Part shown: piece by piece, positions 35,539-43,846 of the stretch
Position numbering within the stretch: the stretch's first letter is position 1
How the letters are laid out: each line of letters begins with the position of its first letter
Assembly: GCA_902590465.1 (NCBI GenBank)
Contig: CACIWX010000004.1
Coordinates: 1 to 43,846 of the forward strand
Length of the DNA stretch: 43,846 bases
Direction of reading: 5' to 3'
DNA from: an uncultured Pelagibacteraceae bacterium
Lineage (GTDB): Bacteria; Pseudomonadota; Alphaproteobacteria; Pelagibacterales; Pelagibacteraceae
Translations under genes and position numbers: made by a program
Notes under the pieces: model-generated
What the model was told of the DNA's origin: nothing
The model's database searches: none
Seen by the model: the letters and a program-made list of their open reading frames with translations, nothing else

Positions 35539-36914
35539 TTCAAAAAATAAAATGATCCTAATCCAAGAAAAGAGAGAAAACCAATTACATCAGTTATAGT
35601 TGTAACAAAAACACTTGAAGCTAAAGCGGGATCAATGTTTAATTTTTTTAATGACACTGGCACTAAAATCCCAAACAATCCTGCGACTATCATATTTAAA
35701 ATCATTGAAATGCCAATTAATAAAGAAAGATTTAATTCTTTGAACCAGAATTGAACAATTATTGCAGTAATTATTGCAAAAATAATACCATTTAAAATTC
35801 CAATTAAAAATTCTTTTCCAACAACTCGATTAAAATTACTTTTCGATAGCTCTTTAGTAGCTATTGCTCTTATAGTAACTGCTAAAGTTTGCATTCCTGC
35901 ATTTCCACCCATTGATGCAACGATCGGCATAAGAAAAGCTAAAGCAACCATTTGTTCTATTGAGGCTCCAAAAAAACTAATAACCCAAGTGGCAAGTAAA
36001 GCAGTGAATAAATTTAATAATAACCAATTAAATCTTCTTTTTGTTTTTAGCATTACGCTATCAGTAATTTCTTCATCACCTACTCCAGCCAAACGTAGCG
36101 CATCTTCTTCGGCCTCTTCTTGAACAACAGTAACTACATCATCAGCTGTGATCATACCAACTAATTTATTTTCTTTATTTACCACACCAGCAGAAACTAA
36201 GTTGTAATTTTCAAATGTAAGACCAACTTCTTCTTTGTCCATATTTACTGAAATTAAAACCGGCATCTCCTTCATAATAGAGTTCATTTTTAAATCCCTA
36301 GATGTTCTTAATACTCTTGAAGAAGGCACAGTTCCGATAGGTTTAAAATCGTTATTGACAATAAATATTTCTAAAAATTCCTCTGGTAGATCTTTATCTT
36401 CTCTTAAATAATCTATAGTTTGTCCTACTGTCCAATCACTAGGAACAGCTGTAAATTCTCTCTGCATTATCCTTGCCGCTGAGTCTTCCGGGTAACTTAG
36501 TCCCTCCTGCAATAGAAACTTATCTTTTGGCGGAAGTTTTTCTAAAACTTTTTCTTTTATTTCCTTTGATAAATTCTCAAGAATTTTTATCGCATTATCT
36601 GACTCTAAACGTTTAATAATTTTTGTTAGAGAGTCTATAGAAAGTAATTGTAAAACTTCGCTTTGGATTGACTCATTTAATTCAATAAAAATTTCTGGAT
36701 CAATATTAAATGATTCAATTTCAATCAATTTATTTCTTGTCTCAGGGTTTAGATTTTCAATTAAATTAGCAACATCTGCTTCGTGCAAATCTTTTAATGT
36801 TTGGTTGATAAATTCAACATTTCCACTCTTAATATTTTGAGTGAAAGTGCTAATAAATTCTTTATTAAAATCTAAATTGACTTTTTTTGCTTCTCGTGAT
36901 TTTGGTAAAGTCAT
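35535..36914 (-). CDS. mgtE: Magnesium transporter MgtE
   Basis: Mg2+-selective channel/transporter, 459 aa. The N-terminal superhelical domain covers about 20-130. Two CBS domains (about 140-270) are followed by five membrane segments (about 290-455) with VASMGGNAGMQTLAVTIRA as the pore region. In this family the cytoplasmic domains sense Mg and close the pore. It is a single gene, divergent from lipB across 60 bp. No Mg riboswitch (M-box or ykkC-like) fits in that gap. Confidence 0.95.
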   Translation of the reverse strand: MTLPKSREAKKVNLDFNKEFISTFTQNIKSGNVEFINQTLKDLHEADVANLIENLNPETRNKLIEIESFNIDPEIFIELNESIQSEVLQLLSIDSLTKIIKRLESDNAIKILENLSKEIKEKVLEKLPPKDKFLLQEGLSYPEDSAARIMQREFTAVPSDWTVGQTIDYLREDKDLPEEFLEIFIVNNDFKPIGTVPSSRVLRTSRDLKMNSIMKEMPVLISVNMDKEEVGLTFENYNLVSAGVVNKENKLVGMITADDVVTVVQEEAEEDALRLAGVGDEEITDSVMLKTKRRFNWLLLNLFTALLATWVISFFGASIEQMVALAFLMPIVASMGGNAGMQTLAVTIRAIATKELSKSNFNRVVGKEFLIGILNGIIFAIITAIIVQFWFKELNLSLLIGISMILNMIVAGLFGILVPVSLKKLNIDPALASSVFVTTITDVIGFLSFLGLGSFYFLN

Positions 36915-36940
36915 AAATACCTCTAAAAGTTTTTTTGAGA

Positions 36941-36969
36941 CTATTAGTCTATATAGTGATAAAATTCAA
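36941..36969 (-). promoter_or_regulatory. Possible mgtE promoter with inverted repeat
   Basis: On the minus strand TTGAAT (36964-36969) and TAATAG (36941-36946) stand 17 bp apart. A perfect inverted repeat AGACT-ATT-AGTCT (36938-36950) covers the -10, a possible operator. Confidence 0.35.
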
Positions 36970-36974
36970 ATTAA

Positions 36975-37586
36975 ATGAGTATAGAAATTAAAATAAGCAA
37001 AAAACTTATTCCCTATAGAAAAGCAATGCTTTATCTCAATAAAAGAGTTGAGGAAGTAAAAAATGGTATAAATAGAGAATTAGTGTGGATCCTAGAGCAT
37101 CCAACCACTTATACAGCCGGAATAAGTTTCAACAAAAAAGAGGTAATTGATAAAAAAATAAAATTAGTTAAATCAAATAGAGGTGGCAAAATTACTCTAC
37201 ACAACCCTGGACAAAAAATTGTTTATTTTGTCATCGATTTAAATAAGAGAAAAAAAGATATAAGAAAATTAATTAAAGCAATAGAAAAAAGTATTTTACA
37301 GTTTTTGAATAATTATAAAATTCAAGCTAAACATGATAAGAAAAATATTGGAATTTGGGTTAAAGATAAAAAAATCGCTGCAATTGGAATAAGAGTATCA
37401 AGATGGGTAGCCTACCATGGCTGTTCAATAAATATTTCAAATAACTTAAATCAATATCTAAAGATAATTCCCTGCGGTTTAGATAATAGAAAAGTGACCT
37501 CAATATTAGAAATAATTTCAATTAAACCTAAAAAATTTGAAAACAATTTAGCAAATATTTTTATAAAAAATATAAATAATATTTAG
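36975..37586 (+). CDS. lipB: Lipoyl(octanoyl) transferase
   Basis: Transfers octanoate from acyl carrier protein to E2 and GcvH lipoyl domains. It is 203 aa. Acyl-accepting Cys167 is in IIPCGLDNRKVTSI and Lys133 in DKKIAAIGIRVSRWVAYHG. EHPTTYTAG and RGGKITLHNPGQ are also family motifs. A single gene; its stop overlaps the rluC stop by 4 bp. No lipA is adjacent. Confidence 0.95.
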   Translation: MSIEIKISKKLIPYRKAMLYLNKRVEEVKNGINRELVWILEHPTTYTAGISFNKKEVIDKKIKLVKSNRGGKITLHNPGQKIVYFVIDLNKRKKDIRKLIKAIEKSILQFLNNYKIQAKHDKKNIGIWVKDKKIAAIGIRVSRWVAYHGCSINISNNLNQYLKIIPCGLDNRKVTSILEIISIKPKKFENNLANIFIKNINNI

Positions 37587-38482
37587 ATATTTTTTTTTAG
37601 AAAATCTTCAAATTGACTATTATATTTAGCTTTAAAATTATATTTAATATTATTAATCATAAATTTTATTTTGTATGCATGTAACATAAGATTTTTAATT
37701 TTTATTCTTTTTTGATCTTTTAAAAAATATTTGTCATCTCCTATAATTGGACATCCAATCTTAAGTAATTGTTTTCTTAATTGATGCTTTCTTCCAGTAA
37801 TTGGATTTAGCTCTAAGTATGAATATCCTTCGTTTGATTTAATAATTTTTACATTTGATAAAGCTTGTTGAAAAAATTTTTTATTATTTTCGTAATAAAT
37901 CAAATCATCTTTCATCAATTTTATAGATTTATCAACTTTTCCATATACTATAGCTAAATAAGTTTTATGAATTTTTCTTATCCTAAAAAGTGAAGTAAAT
38001 AATTGCGCATACTTTCTGTTTTTTGCAATTATCAAAACCCCAGATGTCTCTTTATCTAACCTGTGAACAATAAAAGGTTTTGAATTTTCAAAATATTTTG
38101 TATTTTTTAATATATCTATTATATTTTTGAATGATTTTGTGCCAGATTGAACTGGTATGCCAGTTGGTTTATTAATTACAATAAAATTTTCATTATCTTC
38201 TATTACATAATCGTCGTAGGTACTTATTTCTTTTTTTTTGGGTAAGTATTTAATTTTTTCTTTTCTGTTTACAGGTTCTAATTTTGAAATATCATAAATC
38301 TCAATCAAATCCCCTACTTGAAGTCTATAGGAAGATTTAGTTTTTTTTTTATTAACTTTTACCTTATTTTGTCGTAATATTTTTTCAAATAAAGAGTGCG
38401 GTAAGTTAATTATTTTGTTTTTAAACCATTTATCAAGACGTGAGTCATTATAATCATCGTCAACAATATAGGATTTAGGCAT
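37583..38482 (-). CDS. Ribosomal large subunit pseudouridine synthase (RluC/RluD family)
   Basis: Isomerises specific uridines of 23S rRNA. It is 299 aa. The N-terminal S4 RNA-binding domain (about 14-75) precedes the catalytic domain, with Asp143 in VHRLDKETSGVLIIAKN. LNPITGRKHQLRKQL follows near residue 225. Family assignment is firm, but choosing RluC over RluD is not possible by eye; RluC-like is my preference. It is Lys-rich. It lies 11 bp downstream of rplQ and may end that transcript. Confidence 0.93.
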   Translation of the reverse strand: MPKSYIVDDDYNDSRLDKWFKNKIINLPHSLFEKILRQNKVKVNKKKTKSSYRLQVGDLIEIYDISKLEPVNRKEKIKYLPKKKEISTYDDYVIEDNENFIVINKPTGIPVQSGTKSFKNIIDILKNTKYFENSKPFIVHRLDKETSGVLIIAKNRKYAQLFTSLFRIRKIHKTYLAIVYGKVDKSIKLMKDDLIYYENNKKFFQQALSNVKIIKSNEGYSYLELNPITGRKHQLRKQLLKIGCPIIGDDKYFLKDQKRIKIKNLMLHAYKIKFMINNIKYNFKAKYNSQFEDFLKKNI

Positions 38483-38493
38483 GAAAGCTTAGT

Positions 38494-38943
38494 TTATTTA
38501 CTTGCTACTTTTGGCTCTGCTTGAGACTCTTTTTTCTTATCTTTAGTCTCTGTTTTTTTTGGTTTGTCTACTTTCTTTGACTCAGGATTTCTATCTACTA
38601 ACTCAATGACTGCCATTGGAGCATCATCACCTGTTCTAAATCCAGCTTTTAAAACCCTGGAATAGCCGCCTTTTCTTGAACTATATCTTTTTGATAATTC
38701 TCCAAAAACTTTAGTTACAGAGCTTTTGTCTTGTAATTTCGAAAATAATCTTTTTTTATTGCTTAGAATATTTTTTTTTCCAATAGTAATTACTTTATCT
38801 ATTTGAGGCTTAAGTTCTTTAGCTTTAGGTAAAGTCGTAATTATTTGTTCATACTTTATTAATGAGTTTAGCATGTTTTTAAATAAAGCTTTACGGTGTT
38901 CACCTGTTTTATTTAACTTTCTATAACCAATCCCGTGTCTCAT
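38494..38943 (-). CDS. rplQ: 50S ribosomal protein L17
   Basis: Large-subunit protein at the exit tunnel side; 149 aa. The core is recognisable by [20 protein letters not shown] and the RKGGYSRVLKAGFRTGDDAPMA region. Past about residue 118 there is a Lys/Glu/Asp tail without clear conservation. The start overlaps the rpoA stop. As usual it ends the ribosomal alpha-type operon. Confidence 0.98.
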   Translation of the reverse strand: MRHGIGYRKLNKTGEHRKALFKNMLNSLIKYEQIITTLPKAKELKPQIDKVITIGKKNILSNKKRLFSKLQDKSSVTKVFGELSKRYSSRKGGYSRVLKAGFRTGDDAPMAVIELVDRNPESKKVDKPKKTETKDKKKESQAEPKVASK

Positions 38944-39977
38944 TAAAAATTATTTTCCTCCAATTTCTTTGAAAGTTCAGCAATATTATCAGGAGGCCAA
39001 TTGGGAATTTCCATCCCTAAATATAATGACATAGTGTTTAATACTTCTTTAATCTCATTTAGTGACTTTCTTCCAAAGTTAGGCGTTCTAAGCATTTCTG
39101 GTTCAGTTTTCTGAACTAAATCACCAATATAAATAATGTTATCATTTTTAAGACAATTCATTGATCTAACTGACAGCTCAAGTTCTTCGACTCTTTTTAG
39201 TAAATTTTTATTAAATTCTGGTTCCGTTGACTTCACCTCTTTTATGATCTCTTGGGGATCTTCGAAATTAACAAACATTGAAAGCTGATCTTGAAAGATT
39301 CTTGCTGAGTATGCTATTGCATCTTCAGCATCCACAGTTCCATTTGTTTCAACAGTCATAATTAATTTGTCATAGTCTAAAGCGCTGCCCGCTCTTGTAT
39401 TCTCTACTGAAAAAGAAACTTTTTTCACTGGGCTAAACAAAGAATCTATTGAAATCAAACCTAACGGACTATCTTCTGATTTATTTTTTGGTGCTTGAAC
39501 ATACCCTTTACCAGTGCTTACCATCAACTCCATATGAAATTGTGTTTTTTCGTCTAAATTACAAATAGTTTGATCTGGATTTAATATTTCTATTTCGGGA
39601 ACAAGAGTAATATCTTTTGCTTTAACTTCCTTTGGGCCTTTAATATCTAAAACAATTTTTTTAGAACTTGAAGACGATGATTTTATTGCTAGATTTTTAA
39701 CATTTAAAACTATATCAGTAACATCTTCTCTCACACCCTTGATGGATGAAAATTCATGTAATACTCCGTCTATTTGAATAGCAGTAACAGCTGCACCTTG
39801 AATTGATGATAATAAGATTCTTCTTAAAGAATTACCAATAGTTTGGCCAAATCCTTTTTCTAAAGGTTCAGCTATTACTTTGGCAATAGTTTTATCCTCG
39901 TTGCTAGATATATCTAACTTATTAGGTTTTATAAGAGCTTTCCAATTTTTATCTATTATATTTGATGTAGCTTGCAT
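38943..39977 (-). CDS. rpoA: DNA-directed RNA polymerase subunit alpha
   Basis: Assembly platform of RNA polymerase; 344 aa. The N-terminal domain includes [22 protein letters not shown] and the dimerisation regions. The C-terminal domain (about 260-335) has [18 protein letters not shown], the DNA UP-element and activator contact. Overlaps rpsK and rplQ at each end. Confidence 0.98.
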   Translation of the reverse strand: MQATSNIIDKNWKALIKPNKLDISSNEDKTIAKVIAEPLEKGFGQTIGNSLRRILLSSIQGAAVTAIQIDGVLHEFSSIKGVREDVTDIVLNVKNLAIKSSSSSSKKIVLDIKGPKEVKAKDITLVPEIEILNPDQTICNLDEKTQFHMELMVSTGKGYVQAPKNKSEDSPLGLISIDSLFSPVKKVSFSVENTRAGSALDYDKLIMTVETNGTVDAEDAIAYSARIFQDQLSMFVNFEDPQEIIKEVKSTEPEFNKNLLKRVEELELSVRSMNCLKNDNIIYIGDLVQKTEPEMLRTPNFGRKSLNEIKEVLNTMSLYLGMEIPNWPPDNIAELSKKLEENNF

Positions 39978-40435
39978 TATACTCTCCTTCTTTTAGGTGG
40001 TCTTGCACCATTATGCGGCATAGGTGTTGTATCTTTTATTGATAAAATTTTAAATCCTCTAGACTGTAATGAACGTAAAGCTGTTTCTCTACCTGAACCT
40101 GGACCTTTTACTTGAACAGTTAAAGTTCTTAAACCTTGCTCATAAGCTTTAGCTCCAGCATCATCTGCGGCGACTTGTGCAGCGTACGGAGTTGATTTCC
40201 TTGAGCCTTTAAAACCTTTAGCTCCTGCAGAGGACCAAGAGACAACATTTCCACTTTCATCCGCAATAGAAATTATTGTATTGTTAAAAGTTGAATAAAC
40301 ATAAGCCACTCCAGAGGTAATATTTTTTTTTACTTTTTTCTTTTTTTTAAATGAACTTATTTTTTTAACTTCAGTTTTATTTACTTCTTTACTTTCTGTT
40401 TTCTTTTCTGCTTTTTCGTTTTTTTTAATCATCAA
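39977..40435 (-). CDS. rpsK: 30S ribosomal protein S11, with Lys-rich N-terminal extension
   Basis: Small-subunit platform protein. It is 152 aa, where about 129 is usual. The conserved part starts near residue 38 with [16 protein letters not shown] and continues through [11 protein letters not shown] and the C-terminal [13 protein letters not shown]. Residues 1-37 are almost all Lys, Glu and Ser. The ATG at 40435 is followed by a second Met, so the exact start may differ by one codon. It follows rpsM by 3 bp. Confidence 0.97.
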   Translation of the reverse strand: MMIKKNEKAEKKTESKEVNKTEVKKISSFKKKKKVKKNITSGVAYVYSTFNNTIISIADESGNVVSWSSAGAKGFKGSRKSTPYAAQVAADDAGAKAYEQGLRTLTVQVKGPGSGRETALRSLQSRGFKILSIKDTTPMPHNGARPPKRRRV

Positions 40436-40438
40436 TAA

Positions 40439-40822
40439 TTATTTCTTAAGAGGAGTAAGTTTTTTTCCTGCAATTGCTATTGCTTTACCTTTTCTAGTTC
40501 TTGCATTGCACTGGGTTCTTTGACCTCTCACTGGTAACTTCTTTTTATGTCTTGATCCTCTATAACAAGCTAGATCAACTAATCTTTTTATATTTACTGA
40601 AACTTCTCTCCTTAAATCACCTTCTACTTTATGATTTGCATCTATAAATTCCCTTATTTTCAAAACTTGCTCTTCCGATAATTCATTTACCCTTTTTGAC
40701 GATGGTATATCTAACTTTTTACAAATTTTTTTTGAAGAGTGTAAACCTATTCCATGAATATAAGTTAACGCGATACTAACAACTTTATTTTGTGGAATAT
40801 TTATCCCTGCAATTCGAGCCAT
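40439..40822 (-). CDS. rpsM: 30S ribosomal protein S13
   Basis: Small-subunit head protein contacting the large subunit; 127 aa. I start at the ATG 40822, [13 protein letters not shown], the normal N-terminus. A longer start at 40894 would add 24 unrelated residues and overlap adk. [21 protein letters not shown] is the typical C-terminal part. It lies 52 bp downstream of adk. Confidence 0.98.
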   Translation of the reverse strand: MARIAGINIPQNKVVSIALTYIHGIGLHSSKKICKKLDIPSSKRVNELSEEQVLKIREFIDANHKVEGDLRREVSVNIKRLVDLACYRGSRHKKKLPVRGQRTQCNARTRKGKAIAIAGKKLTPLKK

Positions 40823-40874
40823 AAATTTATGAGTTTTTGTTTCCTGCGTATTTATATTGTCTAATCTCTCAAAG

Positions 40875-41447
40875 TCAACCCTTGATGCCCTCAATTAAAC
40901 CGCTTATTTTATCACTTATTTCAGTTATGGGTCCTTCTCCATTAACTACTTTCAATAAATTAGATTGTTTATAAAAATTAATAACTGGCTTAATGTTATT
41001 TTCGTAAGTTTGAAATCTTTTAATTGCTATATCCTCATTATCATCAGTTCTTTTTTCTAAATTTTTCCTTTCTAAAATTCTTTTTTTAATTATTTCTAGA
41101 GGTACAGATAATTTTAAAACTAGATCAATTTTTTGATTATATTTTTTTAATAAACTCTCTAAATACTCAGCCTGAACTAAATTTCTCGGATAACCATCAA
41201 ATATTAATCTACTTTTAAAGATTTTATTCGATATATATTTTTCAATTAAGTCACCTACTATCTTATCTGAAACTAAATTTCCATCTTTCATTATAAAAGA
41301 AATTTGATTTCCTAAACTAGTTTTGTTTTTTATTTCTTTTCTTAATAACTCGCCCGTTGACAACTGATGTAATTTAAATTTTTTGACAATTAAATTAGAC
41401 TGTGTACCTTTACCAGCTCCGGGTGGTCCAAAGATAACTATATTCAT
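40875..41447 (-). CDS. adk: Adenylate kinase
   Basis: Interconverts ATP, AMP and ADP. It is 190 aa, the short bacterial form without a LID insertion. The P-loop is [15 protein letters not shown] near the N-terminus. [15 protein letters not shown] and the [14 protein letters not shown] segment are conserved. The secY-adk-rpsM order is standard in Alphaproteobacteria. It follows secY by 8 bp. Confidence 0.97.
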   Translation of the reverse strand: MNIVIFGPPGAGKGTQSNLIVKKFKLHQLSTGELLRKEIKNKTSLGNQISFIMKDGNLVSDKIVGDLIEKYISNKIFKSRLIFDGYPRNLVQAEYLESLLKKYNQKIDLVLKLSVPLEIIKKRILERKNLEKRTDDNEDIAIKRFQTYENNIKPVINFYKQSNLLKVVNGEGPITEISDKISGLIEGIKG

Positions 41448-41455
41448 TTGCTTAA

Positions 41456-42760
41456 CTATCTACCAAATTTTGTTTTTTTTATTAAAGACTCGTATTGAGA
41501 ACTCATTAATCTTGTTTGCACCTGAGTCACTGTATCCATTGCAACAACAACAACGATAAGAATAGAGGTGCCTCCTAAATAAAATGGAATCGGATATTTA
41601 GCTATTAAAAATTCAGGCATTAAACAAACAAATGTTAAATATAAAGCGCCAACGGTTGTCAATCTCATTAAAATTGTGTCAATATATTCCGCGGTTCTTT
41701 CTCCTGGTCTTATACCGGGTATGTATCCACCATACTTTCTTAAATTTTCAGCTGTTTCTTTTGGATTAAAAACAATTGAAGTATAAAAAAATGAAAAGAA
41801 AATTATTCCTGATGCATATAACAACATGTAGAGTGGCTGTCCTTGAGTAAACATAGATGAAATCTTTAAAAAGGCATCAGATTCTGCAAAACCAAAATTT
41901 GAAATAGTGACGGGTAAAAGTAATAGCGCTGAGGCAAAAATTGCAGGTATAACTCCAGCAGTATTAATTTTTAATGGTAGATGTGATGACTCACCTCCAT
42001 ACATCTTATTTCCCACTTGTCTTTTTGGATAATTAATTAATATTTTTCTCATTGCTCTTTCAAAAAATACAATAAACAAAACAGTTAAAATTACTAAAAC
42101 AAATATTCCAACTATCATTACTGCTGATAAAGCTCCAGTTCTACCCAGTTCAAAAGTTGAAGCTAAAGCCCTTGGTATTTCTGCTACAATTCCAGAAAAT
42201 ATAATTAATGAAATACCATTACCAACTCCACGTAGAGTTATCTGTTCACCTAACCACATTAAGAATGTTGTTCCTGCAACAAGAGAAATAGTTGTTGTTA
42301 ATCTGAATGAAATGCCAGGTTCAATAACTAAATTGCCTGCATTTTCTAAACCAACAGAAACACCATACCCCTGCAAGCATGCAATCAAAACAGTTCCGTA
42401 TCTTGTTATTTGAGTGATTTTTTTTCTACCAATTTCACCTTGTTCTTTGAGATTTTTAAAATAATCAGATACTCCTGTTAATAACTGAACAATAATTGAA
42501 GATGATATGTATGGCATAATACCTAACGCAAAAATTGCCATCCTAGTAACTGCTCCTCCTGAAAACATATTAAACATGCCAAGCAAACCTTTTTGGCTTG
42601 AGGCCATAATTTCTTTTAAGGCGAGAGGGTCAATTCCCGCAAGTGGAACATATGTGCCTAATCTATAAATTATAAGCAACAAAATAGTAAAAAGAATACG
42701 ATTTTTAAGGTCTTTAGCTTGACTAAAAGCTCCAGCTGTATTGATTGTTTCGCTAGACAT
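41456..42760 (-). CDS. secY: Preprotein translocase subunit SecY
   Basis: Central pore of the SecYEG translocon with ten membrane helices; 434 aa. The N-terminal RLGTYVPLAGIDP and the plug/pore region MFNMFSGGAVTRMAIFALGIMPYIS are typical. The cytosolic loop before helix 9 contains GIRPGERTAEYID. It lies 6 bp downstream of rplO and is cotranscribed with the ribosomal genes. Confidence 0.98.
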   Translation of the reverse strand: MSSETINTAGAFSQAKDLKNRILFTILLLIIYRLGTYVPLAGIDPLALKEIMASSQKGLLGMFNMFSGGAVTRMAIFALGIMPYISSSIIVQLLTGVSDYFKNLKEQGEIGRKKITQITRYGTVLIACLQGYGVSVGLENAGNLVIEPGISFRLTTTISLVAGTTFLMWLGEQITLRGVGNGISLIIFSGIVAEIPRALASTFELGRTGALSAVMIVGIFVLVILTVLFIVFFERAMRKILINYPKRQVGNKMYGGESSHLPLKINTAGVIPAIFASALLLLPVTISNFGFAESDAFLKISSMFTQGQPLYMLLYASGIIFFSFFYTSIVFNPKETAENLRKYGGYIPGIRPGERTAEYIDTILMRLTTVGALYLTFVCLMPEFLIAKYPIPFYLGGTSILIVVVVAMDTVTQVQTRLMSSQYESLIKKTKFGR

Positions 42761-42766
42761 AAGTAA

Positions 42767-43219
42767 TTATTTTTTAATTATACTGATTTTTCCACCAGCT
42801 TTTTCAATTTTGTTTAATGCTTGTTTAGATGCAAAATGTGCAGAAATTTCTATATTATTTTTTATTTCTCCTGAACCTAAAATTTTTAATTTTAAAAATT
42901 TTTTATTAATCAATTTTTTTTCTTTTAAAATTTTTAAATCTAAATTTTTTTTGATTTCATTTTTTGTTTTATCTAAAATACTTTGAATTTTTGAAAGATT
43001 TAAAATAGCAGTGCTTTCTTTTTTAATTGATTTAAAACCTCTTTTAGGCAATCTTCTGTACAATGGCATCTGTCCACCTTCAAAACTTTTAATTGCTACT
43101 CCAGAACGAGATTTTTGTCCTTTATGACCTCTTGAAGAGGTTTTGCCTCTACCTGATCCTATGCCTCTTCCTACACGGATTTTTTTTTTATTATTTTTAG
43201 TTAAACTATTTAATTCCAT
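42767..43219 (-). CDS. rplO: 50S ribosomal protein L15
   Basis: Early-assembly large-subunit protein; 150 aa. GRGIGSGRGKTSSRGHKGQK is the diagnostic Gly-rich N-terminus, followed by FEGGQMPLYRRLPKRGF. Its start overlaps the rpsE stop (TAATG). Bacteria commonly carry rpmD (L30) between these two, but it is absent here. Confidence 0.98.
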   Translation of the reverse strand: MELNSLTKNNKKKIRVGRGIGSGRGKTSSRGHKGQKSRSGVAIKSFEGGQMPLYRRLPKRGFKSIKKESTAILNLSKIQSILDKTKNEIKKNLDLKILKEKKLINKKFLKLKILGSGEIKNNIEISAHFASKQALNKIEKAGGKISIIKK

Positions 43220-43737
43220 TATTTAGCCTCTCTTTTTAACACAATGTCTGATATTTTTTTTCCTCTTATTGCAGATAAAATTTTTGGTGAATTTTGAGAT
43301 TTTAATCCATTTACACAAGCTTTAAGAACATTATGTGGGTTAGCTGAGCCCAATGATTTTGCCACAACATCTTGGATGCCTAAGACTTCACAAACAGAAC
43401 GTATAGCGCCTCCTGCGATTATTCCTGTCCCTGCAGGGGCTGCTCTTAAAAAGACCTTTCCTGATCCGTTTTTTCCTTTAACATCATGATGCAAAGTTCT
43501 TCCATCTTTAAGAGGAATTTTGATCAAGTTTCTTTTTGCAACTTCTGTAGCTTTTTTAATTGCGTCGGGCACCTGTTTAGATTTACCTTGACCTATTCCA
43601 ATAGATCCTTTTTGATTTCCAACAACCATTAAGGCAGCAAAACCAAATCTTCTACCACCTTTTACAACTTTGGTTATTCTATTTATTGCAACTAATTTTT
43701 CTTTAATGTCACTCTCGATTTTTTTATTTTCTGTCAT
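43219..43737 (-). CDS. rpsE: 30S ribosomal protein S5
   Basis: Small-subunit protein involved in translational accuracy; 172 aa. The double-stranded-RNA-binding N-terminal part is recognised by [20 protein letters not shown], followed by [13 protein letters not shown] and [20 protein letters not shown]. It starts just after rplR and overlaps rplO. Confidence 0.98.
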   Translation of the reverse strand: MTENKKIESDIKEKLVAINRITKVVKGGRRFGFAALMVVGNQKGSIGIGQGKSKQVPDAIKKATEVAKRNLIKIPLKDGRTLHHDVKGKNGSGKVFLRAAPAGTGIIAGGAIRSVCEVLGIQDVVAKSLGSANPHNVLKACVNGLKSQNSPKILSAIRGKKISDIVLKREAK

Positions 43738-43738
43738 A

Positions 43739-43846
43739 TTAAAATTTAAGTCCGTTTTTTCTTAATGTTTCAGCAAAGGTTTTTACTCGCCCATGATATT
43801 TATATTCTCCTCTATCAAAATAAACCTTGCTTATATTTTTTTCTTT
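43739..43846 (-). CDS. rplR: 50S ribosomal protein L18 (partial, N-terminus beyond the right edge)
   Basis: Last 35 residues of L18, the 5S rRNA-binding protein. The fragment contains [20 protein letters not shown] and ends NGLKF before TAA, the usual C-terminus. It precedes rpsE by 1 bp, the standard order in the spc operon. The start lies outside the window. Confidence 0.93.
   Translation of the reverse strand, partial: KEKNISKVYFDRGEYKYHGRVKTFAETLRKNGLKF

Noticed and set aside
40823-40894. Longer N-terminus for ribosomal protein S13
   Set aside because: The extra 24 residues do not match S13 and overlap the end of adk; the ATG at 40822 gives the standard start.
1-43846. CRISPR arrays, insertion sequences, integrases, toxin-antitoxin or other defence genes
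   Set aside because: I looked for regularly spaced repeats, transposase or integrase motifs and small gene pairs and found none; poly-A and poly-T tracts are only base composition.

Overview
The window looks like a piece of a SAR11 (Pelagibacterales, Alphaproteobacteria) chromosome. The sequence is strongly A+T-rich and its proteins are rich in Lys, Ile and Asn. Genes are packed with almost no spacing, and the longest gene-free stretch I find is about 124 bp. Gene order is alphaproteobacterial (lepB-rnc-recO, gatCAB, pyrB-pyrC'-plsY-topA, secY-adk-rpsM-rpsK-rpoA-rplQ). A TPP riboswitch precedes a ThiV-like sodium:solute symporter, an arrangement known from SAR11. I count 50 protein genes (two cut by the window edges) and one tRNA. 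I see no mobile element, CRISPR array, prophage or rRNA. The assignment to SAR11 is inference from these traits.

Layout. (1) 1-3472, minus strand: a hydroxylase-like gene, rpiB, glyA, nrdR and a partial ribD. (2) 3546-4538: hemB, plus strand. (3) 4535-11856, minus strand: ten genes with every junction overlapping, transcribed dapA-smpB-folK-rsh-pyrE-pdxJ-acpS-lepB-rnc-recO. (4) 11888-14134: a periplasmic lytic transglycosylase, followed by tRNA-Ser(GCU) on the other strand. (5) 14301-19987, the accessory-like part: a RarD-type transporter, the riboswitch-controlled thiV, a umuDC pair with a LexA-type operator, and an amino-acid-type ABC binding protein and permease. (6) 19973-26110, minus strand: gatC-gatA-gatB, an O-methyltransferase, trhO and a MATE pump. 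(7) 26162-32571, plus strand: ruvX, pyrB, pyrC', plsY, topA and a RidA-family gene. (8) 32564-38482: ugd and galU (minus), panC (plus), mgtE (minus), lipB (plus), rluC (minus). (9) 38494-43846, minus strand: the end of the ribosomal-protein region, rplR-rpsE-rplO-secY-adk-rpsM-rpsK-rpoA-rplQ.

Most genes are housekeeping: cofactor synthesis (ribD, hemB, pdxJ, folK, panC, lipB), pyrimidine synthesis (pyrE, pyrB), translation and RNA processing (gatCAB, rnc, smpB, trhO, rluC, ribosomal proteins), and stringent response (rsh). The regulatory sites with real sequence support are the TPP riboswitch, which contains the likely ribosome-binding site of thiV, and the GTTC-N7-GTTC operator abutting the -10 of the umuDC promoter.

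I did not find a clearly new multi-gene system. The points most worth a second look are a dihydroorotase-like protein that has lost its metal-binding His pair, a shortened RelA/SpoT homologue, three genes missing from their usual places (era, dprA, rpmD), an ABC permease with a lipoprotein-type N-terminus, and the fact that every convergent pair of protein genes overlaps at its 3' ends.
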